A stretch of DNA of 64,000 nt from Lepidodermella squamata. Lineage: Eukaryota > Gastrotricha. Where the stretch lies: positions 3,968,001 through 4,032,000 of the forward strand of contig JBLDXI010000013.1 in the NCBI GenBank assembly GCA_047495785.1. The letters run 5' to 3'. Position numbers and translations under genes: made by a program. The notes beneath the pieces were generated by a model that saw nothing but the letters and a program-made list of their open reading frames with translations, made no database searches and was not told the DNA's origin. Shown piece by piece: positions 23,694 to 34,876 of this stretch (positions are counted from its first letter, which is position 1; the number at the start of each line of letters is the position of its first letter).

Positions 23694-24545
23694 TGGGATT
23701 ATTGGCAAAAAGCACCGACTGTTTTTGTCGGACCTTTTAATTGCTGTTCATAAAGGTTGGCAACGTGGCAAAAAAATGAAATAAATACATTATTTTAAGT
23801 CTGCGCGCAGATTCTGTATTTGTTAGCCATTTGTTAGCTGTAGTGTCGATGAAACTGTTGTTGAAGGTAAGCGATATCAATTGGTTTCAAATTTCAAAGA
23901 ATCAGATTTTGCCATTTATTCTTAGCATGTCGTTGTTTTATTCATATAGGCCCTCCGCCGGCCGGCGCTATAGGCACAGAGTGGTTGTCATCAGCATGAA
24001 CATATATTGCCCCCATGCTATCTAGGGCTCTTAGTATTAATCAATTGAACATTATCATAGGCAGTTCATATTTTCGAGTTTTATGTTGTTATTTTATTTT
24101 TGTTTTTCAATTTTTGTCGATTTTTGTTGGCTTTTTGTGCGTTTTTGTAGAAAGGTAGAAAAGTCGATCGAGGGTTCGGGCTCGTTGCGCCAATTGAGTA
24201 GGGCTGAAAATTATCGAAGGTTGTTAACGGCAACAATAAAGGGCTTACAGGCAGGGCTATTGAACAGAGAAAATGTTGAACAGTTACAAAAATTAACGTA
24301 CTATCTGTTTCGCCTATAGGTGATCTGAAAGGGGAGCATTGTGACTGTGTAACAAGGCCATTCGAAATTTAACATACCCTGATTTTAGGTTATAGGTCGC
24401 ACTGGGGGCTCGATAGGCGCATGCTGTGGCGAACGGCCTGGAGCCGATGTCAATCTGAAAGGTATATTTACCCTGGCCTTTGCCTGTTCTTGCTGCTGTT
24501 GTACAATCTACAGCAGAATTATTTAAAGTGTTCAAGACAAAAGAT
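23694..24545. repeat. Duplicated 0.85-kb block, left copy
   Basis: Nearly identical to about 29514-30365, differing by a few substitutions and small indels. The left copy lies upstream of PAN copy A. The right copy is intron 3 plus exon 3 of PAN copy C. The block carries an orphan copy of PAN exon 3 (24378-24507, minus strand), a truncated copy of part of PAN exon 10 (about 23800-23870, TCTGCGCGCAGATTCTGTAT) and a perfect palindrome GCCGGCCGGC. The direction of copying, C to A or the reverse, cannot be read from the sequence, but the presence of exon 3 suggests that C is the source. Confidence 0.85.
24378..24507 (-). pseudogene. Orphan PAN-family exon 3
   Basis: A 130-base copy of exon 3 (encodes VDCTTAARTGKGQ... 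through ACAYRAPSATY) with intact acceptor and GTATGT donor, but with no exon 1, 2 or downstream exon in reach on either side. It arrived inside the duplicated block and has no evident coding role. Confidence 0.75.
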
Positions 24546-25127
24546 GATAATTGAAGTAGACGTATTCAGCTTTTTTATTATTTGGAAATCATCTACAGCG
24601 AGTTGGGAAATGGGTCGAAATTTCGAAGAAATTATGTAATATTCAGTGTTCGGTCAATCAGATCGGTCAATTTCTCAATCAGATTGATTGATAAATCGTA
24701 ACATGTGTATTATGCAATAATCGCGAATTTGTTTTTGATTGTCGCTTGGAAACTGCTCAATTTGGCTACAACCGGGAACCTGACCAATATTAGCCCTGAT
24801 CCAATTCCAAAATGGAGACTTCGGAGATATGCAGGGCCGCGAAAGAGCGAAGAATTCCCCAAACCAGTGTCTCACATTTTTCAAAGTCAATCCGCTTTCA
24901 CATTTCCGAAATTTTCGGAAACGTAAAGGAGAAACATGGCAGAAATAACAAGATCATCAGATATAAATATTCTGAAATCGCAGTTAAGTCAGAGAAAGCT
25001 AACCCAAGTGATCAGAGACAACGTTGAGTAAAAAAAACATGAATAAATAGGCGATAAATATCAATAGTTTAACGTCATTTCTCATTTCCCACTTCAAGAT
25101 TTGATATTATTCCGGCGAAATAGCGAT
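24546..25127. other. 3' flank of PAN copy B
   Basis: Noncoding. Part of it (about 24590-24640) matches the 3' flank of copy A at 20000-20060. No other structure seen. Confidence 0.5.
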
Positions 25128-27186
25128 TCAAGCTTCCGGAAGGGCAAAGAGCAAAACGTTGGCATCTCCAGTACCGAGATTACTGGCCCCATAGCGGTAC
25201 GTCCAGTTGCTGCGGATGGAACCATTAATAGATGAAATAGCTGAAAGTTGATTGCATCTTCACATACCCTACCGTGCAAGTAAAGCAATTTTGGTTAGCA
25301 TTAGTAAAGTTGTTGCCAGCCATATTCATCCACCAGCCTCCACCCACAACATTCGAGACTGTAAAAGCTGTGTTGTAACTAAAGGACCCGCTAGTAACGC
25401 CGTTAGGCTGCGAAACGCAAGCCGATGGCTGCGTGACAAAAAATTCAGCGTTTTAATTCAAGTTTGATTAGAAGATATTATACATTGGTGAAGTCCTGCT
25501 GGCACGTCTTGTACTTGTTGGCTTCATTGCCAATAAAAGCATTGTAGGAAAGTGAATGATAGCGGTCGGTTATAAATAGAGAAATCACAAAAACCCATTG
25601 TGCTGTGGAATAAATATATCGTTAGAATATAATATCCACGTATTCTAGCTTAGATTACGCATTATTAGAGTCCACGTTGTTACTGTTGAGGACGATGGAA
25701 CCACCGCCTGAACTGCCATGTTTGCCGTCAATGATCCCGAGTAGGTCCAGTAGAGCAAGGGCTCCATGCTAACTGGTGGGTTGTAAACCTCGATCACCGC
25801 CGAAGATACGCTATCGAATCGGAACTGTAGAAAAATTAATTTCAATTGAAAATCGATGGCTTATCTATAAAACTTTGCCTTCTTCAACCCGGGCGTGTTG
25901 CAGCCGCATAAAATTAGTTTTTCGCTGCTTGGATCTTTGCAGACGCACGTCGATCGTCGAGCCATCATCAATCGTCCTGCACGATGCGTGAAAACGGCAC
26001 ACCTGGCGCTTGAAGTTTCGTTTTTTAAAACCAGCTGAGTCACGGATCCACTGGCCATCAGTTGCACACACCAAGTTGTCGATACCACCAAAGCAAAATC
26101 TGCGAAGAAGTCACGTCATTTTTAAATCTTTCGGGCAATGTTAAGCGGATTTCAGAGATTCCCCTAGCAGACGAGTGGCGCCTTATTACCGCTCTTACTC
26201 ACCTCCAGCAGTAAGTTGGTTCGCAATGTCTAACCCGATCCATTTACTAGCGTTAGTTTTCGACGCAAAACCTTTTATTACGAGGCTCGGATTACAATGT
26301 CATACATTTTGTCAGGTCAACCTATTTTGTAGTCTTGCCAAGTGGTGCTTGCGTAATCCCAGTCGACATACGCTAAAATCAGATATTCTTTTATTAGTTT
26401 CGAAAGCGATTACATTTGAAAAAGAATTACCTATGCGGCGAAAGAAAACCATACTTACTGTGGAAATTGTGAATACATTATACCATCTCTAAATATTGAA
26501 TTAGTATTAAGTGTTTACGATCTTTTTCGCCAATAAGCCACCTGAAACAAATGTTGCTAGCTATATGAAACAAAATTCAAATAAAAATTCGAACCCAGAT
26601 CTGAGAGCATAGACGGGGTTTGGCGCTCGGTAAGCGCATTCCGTAACATAGGGAGTGGAGCCGATGTCAAGTTGAAAATTGTATAAACCTGGGCCTTTGC
26701 CTGTTCTTGCTGCCGTTGTACAATCTACAATTAGCTGGAATTATTGACGGCATCTCAATATGGAAAGCTCAACCCACCGCGGTAAGTGTTCAACTTGCAA
26801 GGCAACGCCTCCCCAAATACATGCTGCGGGGAAAATAGGAATGAATTATAGCGTTTATAGATAAGCCTCACTGAATTTCTTACTGAATGATAGTAATACC
26901 ACCCTTGCTTATACTCGATACCTTCCCACAACTCGTTAGCGTGGCCATAGTTGAGCCAGCAAGTGGAATTAGGCGGAAAATATGAGAAGGAACGACACAT
27001 GCTGTAGCTTGTTTGGTCGCATAGATACGCGCATCGCTGAATGTCTATCCCAGCAACTTGCTGGAACGAATCCGAGGCGATCAGGCGAAAATTGGTGCCA
27101 CAGAACTTGGGCAAAAAATAATCACCAGCTCCGCTTGATCGAGATATCAAAGCTGCAGAGAAACAATAATAAAAAAGAAAAAACAT
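25128..27186 (-). CDS. PAN/Apple-domain secreted protein, copy B (465 aa)
   Basis: Twelve exons match copy A one for one: 27186-26884, 26823-26778, 26724-26595, 26541-26519, 26457-26431, 26372-26322, 26271-26203, 26099-25879, 25824-25659, 25602-25484, 25428-25268, 25209-25128. The total of 1,398 bases is divisible by three and ends in TGA. Signal peptide MFFLFYYCFSAALIS, then a PAN module whose DNA is identical to copies A and C over about 205 bases. In exon 2 the first Cys of copy A is His here (HVFGEALPC). Exon 8 ends AAG|GCAAAG, so intron 8 must use a GC donor where copy A has GT. Intron 8 is short (54 bases), without the insertion seen in copy A. Function unknown; extracellular. Confidence 0.78.
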
Positions 27187-28157
27187 TTTTGAACCCAACA
27201 ACCCAGTATCAACGCGAAGACAGTGTTATCTGTGGTCGGGTAAGTTCGAGGGTAGCAGGTAGCCAATATTATCGCACATTTCTTTGAGTGATGGGCTTTC
27301 GGACAAAAAGCACCGAATGTTTTTGCCAAACATTTTAATTACTGTTTATGAAGGTTGACAACGTGAGCCGGATTGTTTGTGGATACGCGGTATCGATTCA
27401 TAAACCCATTTTATCACGGACACGATGATAACTTCGAATTTATGGACCGAATTTTACACAAATTAGGACAAGAAGCATTTTATATATTATTTTATGTTTG
27501 GAAATTGATTCGGAAGAATTTTCGATGAGGTCGATGAGGTCGATGAGAGCAATCGATAAGTCTACAGTGAGATAGACTTTCCTAAAAGCCTCGTTGTAGA
27601 ACAATTACTAAAGCGAACAAATGATGCGAATATGCATTTTTGAGAATTTCTTACATTTTTTGAAAAATGCTATGTCGCGTCAATTTTAGGCAATTGCTGA
27701 TCGCTGTCGACAACTTCAGGAACGATTTCGTGGTCATTTAATGTTTCAAGTCAGCTGAGCCACGGACCCACTAGCCCTCAACACTCATCAAGTATTGCCG
27801 TTACCACCAAAGCAATGTCTGAAACAGTATCAGGTTTGATTGATTTTTAATGTAACCATCCGACCTTTCAGAATAATTTGGACTGCACTTTCAATTCCCC
27901 TGAAATGTGTGTGCTTAATGGTAAAATTAGAGATAAAATAATGATAATTGTAATAATTTTACAATGGCTTCAGGTTTGACTATCAGAAGAGAGTATCATA
28001 GATATTAGGAGAAGATAACTATTATATTGAAGTATTGAATGCTCGAGAATAAAAGCAACGGATGAGCCCTGCAAACATATCAGTCACTTGAAAATGAAGA
28101 ACACAATTGAGAAATATTTTCAGGTTATTATTGGGTTTTTGATTGTATAATCCCGAA
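27187..28157. other. Spacer between PAN copies B and C
   Basis: Noncoding, with the promoter side of copy B at the left. It contains a degraded piece of PAN exon 8 (see separate entry) and a short direct repeat GATGAGGTC at 27526-27550. Otherwise nothing recognised. Confidence 0.45.
27735..27830 (-). pseudogene. Decayed fragment of PAN-family exon 8
   Basis: About 95 bases resemble the 5' part of exon 8: GTTTCAAGTCAGCTGAGCC and CCACCAAAGCAATGTCTG match the same places in copies A, B and C, with substitutions and small gaps between. The reading frame is not kept. It looks like the relic of a fourth family member. Confidence 0.55.
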
Positions 28158-30824
28158 TCAAGCTTCCGGTAAGGCATACAGCAAAACGTTAGAATCCTCA
28201 GTACCGATGACAGGCGTTGCTCCAGCCATAAAACGGTAAGTCGGATTGCTGAGAAGAAATGGTCAACAAAGCCTACAAGATGTTTTCATACATCTTACCC
28301 TGCCGTACAAGTGTAGCATGGCTGAAAATCGTTGGAGAAATTGCCTGCAGTAAGACCCATCCACCAGCCTCCGCGCAAAGTCGTCGATACAACGAATGGC
28401 GTGTCGTAGCCGTGTATTCCGCTATTTACACCGGCCCCCGGTGCAGCACAAGTCGATTGCTGATGAGAAATTTTACATATCAGTTAACAGTTAATCAGTT
28501 GAAATAAATACCTACATTGTTGTAGGTCTGCGCGCAGATTCTGTATTTGTTAGCCTCAGTGTCGATGAAACTGTTGTTGAAGGTAAGCGATACAAACTGG
28601 GCGCCCGATTTCATTTGAGGTACAACAACCCAACGTGCTGCGAAATCAAAGAATGGTTTCAAATTTCAAAGAATCAGATTTTGTCATTTATCCTTAATTA
28701 CGCATTATTTGTATCCAAGTGGTAAACGTGGATGTGCTTGGGGCAATAGCCTGAACTGCCAAGTTCGCCGTCAGAGCTCCGGTGTAGGTCCAGTAGAGCA
28801 AGGGTTCCATACTTCCAACTTCAATCACAGCAGAGCTTACGCCATTGAATTGGAACTTTAGAAAGCTTTCAAATAAACGACGTGGACAATATTAGGCTTT
28901 AAAATGCATGCCTTCTTCAACCCGGGCGTGTTGCAGCCGCATAAAATTAACTTGTCGCTGCTCGGATCTTTGCAGACGCAAGTCGACCGCCGAGCAATCA
29001 TCAATCGTCCACCGCGATGCGTGAAAATGGCACATCTTGCGCTTGAAGTTTCATTTTTCAAAACCAGCTGAGTCATGGATCCACTAACCATAAATTGCAC
29101 GCACCAAGTTGTCGATACCACCAAAGCAAAATCTAAAATAGTATCAAGTTTCATTGATTTCTAGCATCCGACGCTTAAAAAGTTTTAGGGAGTAACGTTA
29201 ATTTCTCCGCGCTTTTACCTCCAGCAGTCAGCTTGTTGGCAATATCTAGCCCGATGAATTTTGTTCCATTCGTCTTTGAAGCGAAACCTTCAAAGGAATG
29301 AGAGGTTGAATTATATGACGGCAAATGATAAATAATTTAGATCATGACCTAGTTTGAAATCCTGCCAGTTTTCGCTTGCGAAATCCCAGTCGACATACGC
29401 TGGAATTCACCTGTCATTCCGAGACTTATTAGATTTCAGATGAAATTCATACCTAAACGCCTGGAGAAAACCATGCAAACTAAGAAATACAGTTGCACAG
29501 AGAAAAATTATTGTTGGATTATTGGCAAAAAGCACCGACTGTTTTTGTCGGACCTTTTAATTGCTGTTCATAAAGGTTGGCAACGTGGCAAAAAAATGAA
29601 ATAAATACATTATTTTAAGTCTGCGCGCAGATTCTGTATTTGTTAGCCATTTGTTAGCTGTAGTGTCGATGAAACTGTTGTTGAAGGTAAGCGATATCAA
29701 TTGGTTTCAAATTTCAAAGAATCAGATTTTGCCATTTATTCTTAGCATGTCGTTGTTTTATTCATATAGGCCCTCCGCCGGCCGGCGCTATAGGCACAGA
29801 GTGGTTGTCATCAGCATGAACATATATTGCCCCCATGCTATCTAGGGCTCTTAGTATTAATCAATTGAACATTATCATAGGCAGTTCATATTTTCGAGTT
29901 TTATGTTGTTATTTTATTTTTGTTTTTCAATTTTTGTCGATTTTTGTTGGCTTTTTGTGCGTTTTTGTAGAAAGGTAGAAAAGTCGATCGAGGGTTCGGG
30001 CTCGTTGCGCCAATTGAGTAGGGCTGAAAATTATCGAAGGTTGTTAACGGCAACAATAAAGGGCTTACAGGCAGGGCTATTGAACAGAGAAAATGTTGAA
30101 CAGTTAGAAAAATTAACGTACGATCTGTTTCGCCTATAGGTGATCTGAAAGGCGGAGCATTGTGACTGTGTAACAAGGCCATTCGAAATTTTACATACCC
30201 TGATTTTAGGTTATACGTAGCATTGGGGGCTCGATAGGCGCATGCTGAGGCGAACGGCCTGGAGCCGATGTCAATCTGAAAGGTATATTTACCCTGGCCT
30301 TTGCCTGTTCTTGCTGCCGTTGTACAATCTACATACAGCAGAATTATTTAAAACGTTCAAGACAACAGATGTTAAATGAAGACGACTTCACCATGATAAG
30401 TATTTAGCTTGCATGGCAATGCTTCGCCGAAGACATTCTGGGTTGTTACAAAAAGGCATATTAATATACTTATTCATTTGCTTTTCATTGGTCATCACTG
30501 ATTGCTCACCGAGTGATAGTAATACCACCCTTGCTTATACTCGATACCTTCCCACAACTCGTTAGCGTGGCCATAGTTGAGCCAGCAAGTGGAATTAGGC
30601 GGAAAATATGAGAAGGAACGACACATGCTGTAGCTTGTTTGGTCGCATAGATACGCGCATCGCTGAATGTCTATCCCAGCAACTTGCTGGAACGAATCCG
30701 AGGCGATGAGTCGAAAATCGCGACCGCAGTTTACAGGCAGAAAGTAATCTCCGGATCCATCAGATCGAGATATAAAAGCCACCGAGAAACAATAGCATAA
30801 AAGAAAATATATATGCAGCATCAT
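28158..30824 (-). pseudogene. PAN/Apple-domain gene copy C, probably disrupted
   Basis: Exons 30824-30510, 30437-30392, 30328-30199, 29479-29453, 29399-29349, 29287-29219, 29132-28912, 28855-28702, 28637-28516, 28459-28299 and 28248-28158 match copies A and B, including signal peptide, PAN module and a C-terminus ending LPEA. The 23-base exon 4 of A and B is absent. The 0.71-kb interval between exon 3 (ends 30199) and exon 5 (starts 29479) is filled by the duplicated block. Without exon 4 the two halves are out of frame. Either the gene is broken, or it makes a short PAN-only protein, or the second half starts at its own ATG in exon 5 (CMVFSRR). Exon 8 ends AAG|GCATGC, again a GC donor. Exon 9 is 12 bases shorter than in A and B. 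Confidence 0.65.
29514..30365. repeat. Duplicated 0.85-kb block, right copy
   Basis: Counterpart of 23694-24545. It occupies intron 3 and exon 3 of PAN copy C. An ORF of 78 codons on the plus strand (29903-30139; 24083-24319 in the other copy) is kept open in both, with only two amino-acid differences (Q/E and Y/D). The match is too recent for that to be strong evidence of selection. Confidence 0.85.
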
Positions 30825-31669
30825 CTTCGAGCGCAATAACCCAATATAAACGGGAAGATATAACCTTTGGTGATCGGTATATTTTGCCGGTAGCCGACAT
30901 CATCGCACACATCTTTGATTGAGGGGCTATCGAACAAAAGGCAACGACTTTTTCTTCCAAATCATATATAATTAAGGTTTTATTGTTGACAACGTAATTT
31001 GGCGGTGTTTAAGGATACGGTATTGATCCAGACACGGATTTATTACGTGCTCCAATAAATTATGGTATGATAATATAAGAATATAATTAGGACATTATTG
31101 AAAAATATAATAAGTGTAGTATCATATGCCTTGCATTGTTAGTTATCATTTTCCGTCGTCCCAACTTGAGCCTGGGATTTTCGATAACTAGGATAAATTT
31201 CGAAGTTCAAGTATGACCTTTTCCCTCAATGTCGGCCACCAAAGTAATTCCGGATCCGGAGCTGCGTTGTTGTCATTTTACTTTTCAAGTGAGATCAAGC
31301 TTTCAGAATTTACCAGCTTATGTTAATAACTGCTTGTGATGTTGAACTTGATAGGAAAAAGTTGCCGAATTTCCACCTGGATATGGATTTCGCATGGAAA
31401 ATTAATTCACTGCGTCTATTTCTAATCCCTTTTGATAACAAATCGAATACTTGATGTGATGTTGGATGTTGGAAGTTGGATTGTAGAAGTACATAGGATG
31501 ACCCCGAAGAATTCGAAAGCTAGTCTCAAACCAAATGAGATGATTCAATGCCGTTGTTTTTATTCATAATTTCATTGTCTTTTGGTTTTAAAATGTCGCA
31601 ATAAATCAAACAAATTATGTATCCAATAAATTAACGTTATTCAGGAAATTGAAATTGTAGAAAAAGCAA
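30825..31669. other. Spacer between PAN cluster and first Ly6-like gene
   Basis: AT-rich noncoding sequence. The left end should be the copy C promoter. The right end (31550-31669) is the 3' UTR of the Ly6-like gene and is conserved at 35080-35202. Confidence 0.5.
31559..31564 (-). terminator. Polyadenylation signal for Ly6-like gene 1
   Basis: AATAAA on the minus strand, about 105 bases after the stop. The same hexamer with the same flanks lies at 35085-35090 after gene 2. Confidence 0.6.
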
Positions 31670-32196
31670 TCATTGTGGCATTAGAAAAGCAGAGGCAAGC
31701 GACACGACGCATACCAACAATAACGCGAGGACTGAGAAGGACGGGATGACAGCAACAGCGCCAGCAGCGATGATCGAACACTGCGCTCCCAGGCAATTTC
31801 CGTAGCTGTTGGTCGAGCAGGTGCGAGTGTAGAACTGGTTCGAATCGGGCTTGCAGGCGCTAACGCATCCTTGGAAGGTCGTGTTGTCGATCCTGTTGGT
31901 GGCCGACATACAGCGGTAATAGCCTGTTTCAAGCGAGTGCATGGATGATGCATTCAATAAAAGAATCAAACTCCTATACCTGTCAAATTAGCCGGGGCAT
32001 CATTCGGAGGGCACTGTTCAGTGCCTCGATTCTGCTCGCAGTTGTTGATTTGACCAGTGCACTTGTAGCAGGTGAACTGCACAACTAAATGTTGGCGAAA
32101 AATCAAATAACGTTCTATAACTCAGACTGATTTCTTACCAGCGTTGGCAACAACGATCGAGGAAAGGATGGCGATGAAGGCGTACATGTTGTTCAT
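31670..32196 (-). CDS. Ly6/uPAR-like small secreted or GPI-anchored protein 1 (138 aa)
   Basis: Exons 32196-32139, 32084-31980 and 31923-31670 join in frame. The precursor has a signal peptide (MNNMYAFIAILSSIVVANA), a Cys-rich body with ten cysteines (FTCYKCTGQINNC, EQCPPND, YRCMS, GCVSACKPD, RTCS, NCLGAQC) and a hydrophobic C-terminal helix (about 25 residues, VIPSFSVLALLLVCVVSL) ending a few residues before the stop. This is the layout of three-finger Ly6 proteins that receive a GPI anchor. They act at the cell surface, often on receptors or channels. The body lacks an obvious terminal CN motif of classic Ly6 proteins, so the fold assignment is provisional. Tandem paralogue at 35203-35726. 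Confidence 0.75.
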
Positions 32197-32306
32197 GATT
32201 GTCGCTTGAGGTCTTGTTGTGAATAAAAACAACGGAGTTGAATGTAAAACAAGGATGTTTTGAAATTGTTTGATGAGTTGATGATTTCAAGGCAAAATTT
32301 GCATGG

Positions 32307-32360
32307 CTTTTAAAGGCGAAAAATCATTAGCTGCCATTCGGACGGCACGCGACCGCCAGA
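32307..32360 (-). promoter_or_regulatory. Conserved promoter block of Ly6-like gene 1
   Basis: TATA-like TTTAAAAG (minus strand of 32307-32316), about 115 bases upstream of the ATG, followed by GGACGGCACGCGACCGCCAG (32341-32360). The whole 5' flank from the ATG to about 32360 is also present, with few changes, upstream of gene 2 (to 35890). The retention over a long spacer suggests a common promoter or a recent duplication. Confidence 0.45.
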
Positions 32361-34074
32361 GTTTTAGACAGCCACTGCCAAGCCACTGCGTTATACAGCG
32401 GATTGCGCAACAATTTCAAACTGCTCCGATCTGGCCAAACTGTTGGCAAAAAAGTATCCGTCACTTGCCGATCGGAGTCTTCGGCATTCCTCCTCTCAGG
32501 TTAATCTGCGGGAAACAGTTTAACCCAACCCTTCAATTGCACGTTCGCCCTGGACAACATGCCAAGGGAATGGCGCGTGCTGTCGATGAAACGCATATGT
32601 CAGAGAGGCGCAGCTATGCCCGGTGTCTGAGAAAACGGGGCTGCCTGCTCCTAAGCCACCCAACAGCCGGCCTGACTTTAGCGAAAAAATGAAACATTGG
32701 AAAGGCGCTAATTCCGGCCGGTTAAAAAACCGCATGTCGTGTTTTGAAGAAAGGGAACAGGTCTGACGTTGAGAATTAAAGACAAATTAATCTGTAGAAT
32801 TACGTCGCTAAACGTTTTCTAGATTGAGCGAAAAACGCCTCGGAAGTGGCGAGCGCTTTTCTCCCCGTTGAAGATCGATCCCATAGAGCTAGTTTTAAGA
32901 CTTTAAGACGGATCCAATCGGCCTCGTCCGTGTCCTCACCTATGCGCCCCAGCTTTCCGACCTCAATCATCGCTTTTAAGCCCGTTGGGACCCGTTGTAG
33001 CGATTATAGCCAATTCGGCCACGGCAATTCTGTCAGCGTTGTCACGCAGTCGGCCGCCGAGCTGCGTAGCTCCACTCGAACGAAATCCCGATATTAAAAG
33101 TGCATGTGAGTATATCAGCCCGAAATTCGGCGGATATGACGCGTGTGCAAAGTATTTTTTAATTAATTAATTAATGGCGGCATGATCGCTCGCGACCTGT
33201 ACGCACGCGATGTTACCGCCTTTGCTTGAGCCATTTATAAGGTGGCCGAGCAGTGCAAATGTTTTTTCGAATCATCATTCGTATTCCACTTTCGACTTTT
33301 CAACTCGATACAGCCTACTGGTCACTTTACTGGTCATCCTGATGGGGCAATCCCTGGAAACGGAATCGGCCGAAAACGGAGCACAACCACCCGATTCTGG
33401 CTCTACACCACCGGCCAACAACAGTACTTGGCCTCATACGGGGCCTGAAGGATCAAGCGGGCTGACCACGCAGGCTTCCGAGAATTTGTCACTGGACCAC
33501 GCTCAATGGCAGACATCAAACAAGTATTCCTTGTTAAACCTTGGGAACAGGAGTTCGTCGGACACTGTCAAGACCTTGTGAAGACGGTCAGTTTGGCCAT
33601 TTTTGGGTTGAAAAATCGCGATTTTCGTTCATTTTAATGAAAACTTTTGATCGCTTCGCTAGTAAAATATATTTTTTATATTATCATTTGTAATACCCTA
33701 TTCTCGGCCAGCGATTCTCATTTTAAATAAGGCCAATTCACAATGGCCTATAATTCTGAAATTGGTCTGAAATGAAGTTGGAAAGGGACTCAAAATTTGC
33801 AAAAAAAATCTACCTGTTTCCGCCTCTGTTTAGAATTCGGGATAAATTGACTGTTAAGTCGCCAGCTATTATAGCACGGCCACTTCCTGAATTCGGCCGC
33901 CGGCCGAAATTTTTGATTGTAAGAGTGCTCTGCAGCAGTTTTTTGCACACAACTCGGGCAGGAGTATCGCGCCCTAAATTCGGCAACTATTAGTGTTTTT
34001 TCCTACTTTGCCAGCCAGGGAAATTTTTACAAAATATTCGGCAAATACCGAATTATAGAGGAGTTCTTGGGCTA
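32361..34074. other. Spacer between Ly6-like genes, left part
   Basis: No confident gene. A plus-strand ORF at 33210-33581 encodes a hydrophobic stretch (YSLLVTLLVILMG) then a Ser/Thr/Pro-rich tail, with a TATAAGG at 33236, and could be a small secreted protein, but it lacks other support. The sequence contains several copies of AATTCGGCC-like words also seen in the adjoining inverted-repeat element. Confidence 0.35.
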
Positions 34075-34876
34075 TTGAATGCCGGTTTCCGCAAGTCCAG
34101 GCGATTTTACCTTGATTTATGGTTAACTTAGTAGTCACTTAGACTCCTGGCCGGAATTAGGGAAACGGGTACCCTAATTTCGGCCCCCTCATCCAGTTCG
34201 GGCAATGACTTTGATACGGGTAAATTCGTCTCGGCAAGCTGGGTGTGGAAATCGCCTTTGTTGCCTTCACCTGTGAGCTTTTCTTTGACGACGTGATGCC
34301 TGAGCCTCTGGTGTTTATAGTAACTAAGCAGAGAAACGACACGAGCCCCCTCTCCCGCATTTAGAATTATTTGTTTGCGATTACCTGCTTGAAAAAGATC
34401 ATGAAACAGATTGGCTCAACGATGCAAATTTCTTGAGTTGCGTGCAAAGGAACTTAGTGCACAGCACTTTTAGTGTCCTAATTTCGGTCAGTGGCCGAAG
34501 TTAGGTCGCAGCGGCTGGTTTTGATCTGGCTTTTTATTTCTCAAACACGTGATCGCAACAAAATAATTTTTAATTTTAAAAGCGAGGGGCTGAGGCCGTT
34601 TCTGCAAGTGCTTTGTTACCGTATATATACCCGAGTTTCATGCATCTCGTCTTCAGGGTAAAGCTGACGGGTGGAGCAACAAAGACGATTTCTAAATTCA
34701 CCTTGTCGGGACGAATCCAACGATACCAAACCAAAATTACGGTATTAGTGTACCTGCGCGAGGTGGCCGAAGTTACGGAGCTCAATTCTCTAATCCAGGC
34801 CGGGAGTCTGGGCGACTAAATAATTAGCCATAAATCAAGGTAAAATCCTCCGGACTTGCGGATACCGGCAATAATC
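34075..34876. mobile_element. Terminal-inverted-repeat element (MITE-like), about 0.8 kb
   Basis: The left arm (from about 34076) and right arm (to about 34876) are reverse complements over at least 85 bases. For example GCAAGTCC...GATTTTACCTTGATTTATGG on the left appears inverted as CCATAAATCAAGGTAAAATC on the right. Weaker matching extends inward to a ...TTCGGCC... word on each side. An internal palindrome CCTAATTTCGG...CCGAAGTTAGG lies at 34474-34508. No transposase frame is present, so it is a non-autonomous DNA element. Target-site duplications were not recognised. Confidence 0.75.

Noticed and set aside
32303-32692. 129-codon plus-strand ORF near the Ly6-like promoter
   Set aside because: Starts inside the conserved promoter block, and the part copied next to gene 2 does not keep the frame.
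33210-33581. 123-codon plus-strand ORF with a hydrophobic stretch and a TATA-like word
   Set aside because: A possible small secreted protein, but no Cys pattern, splice sites or paralogue support it; left as unannotated.
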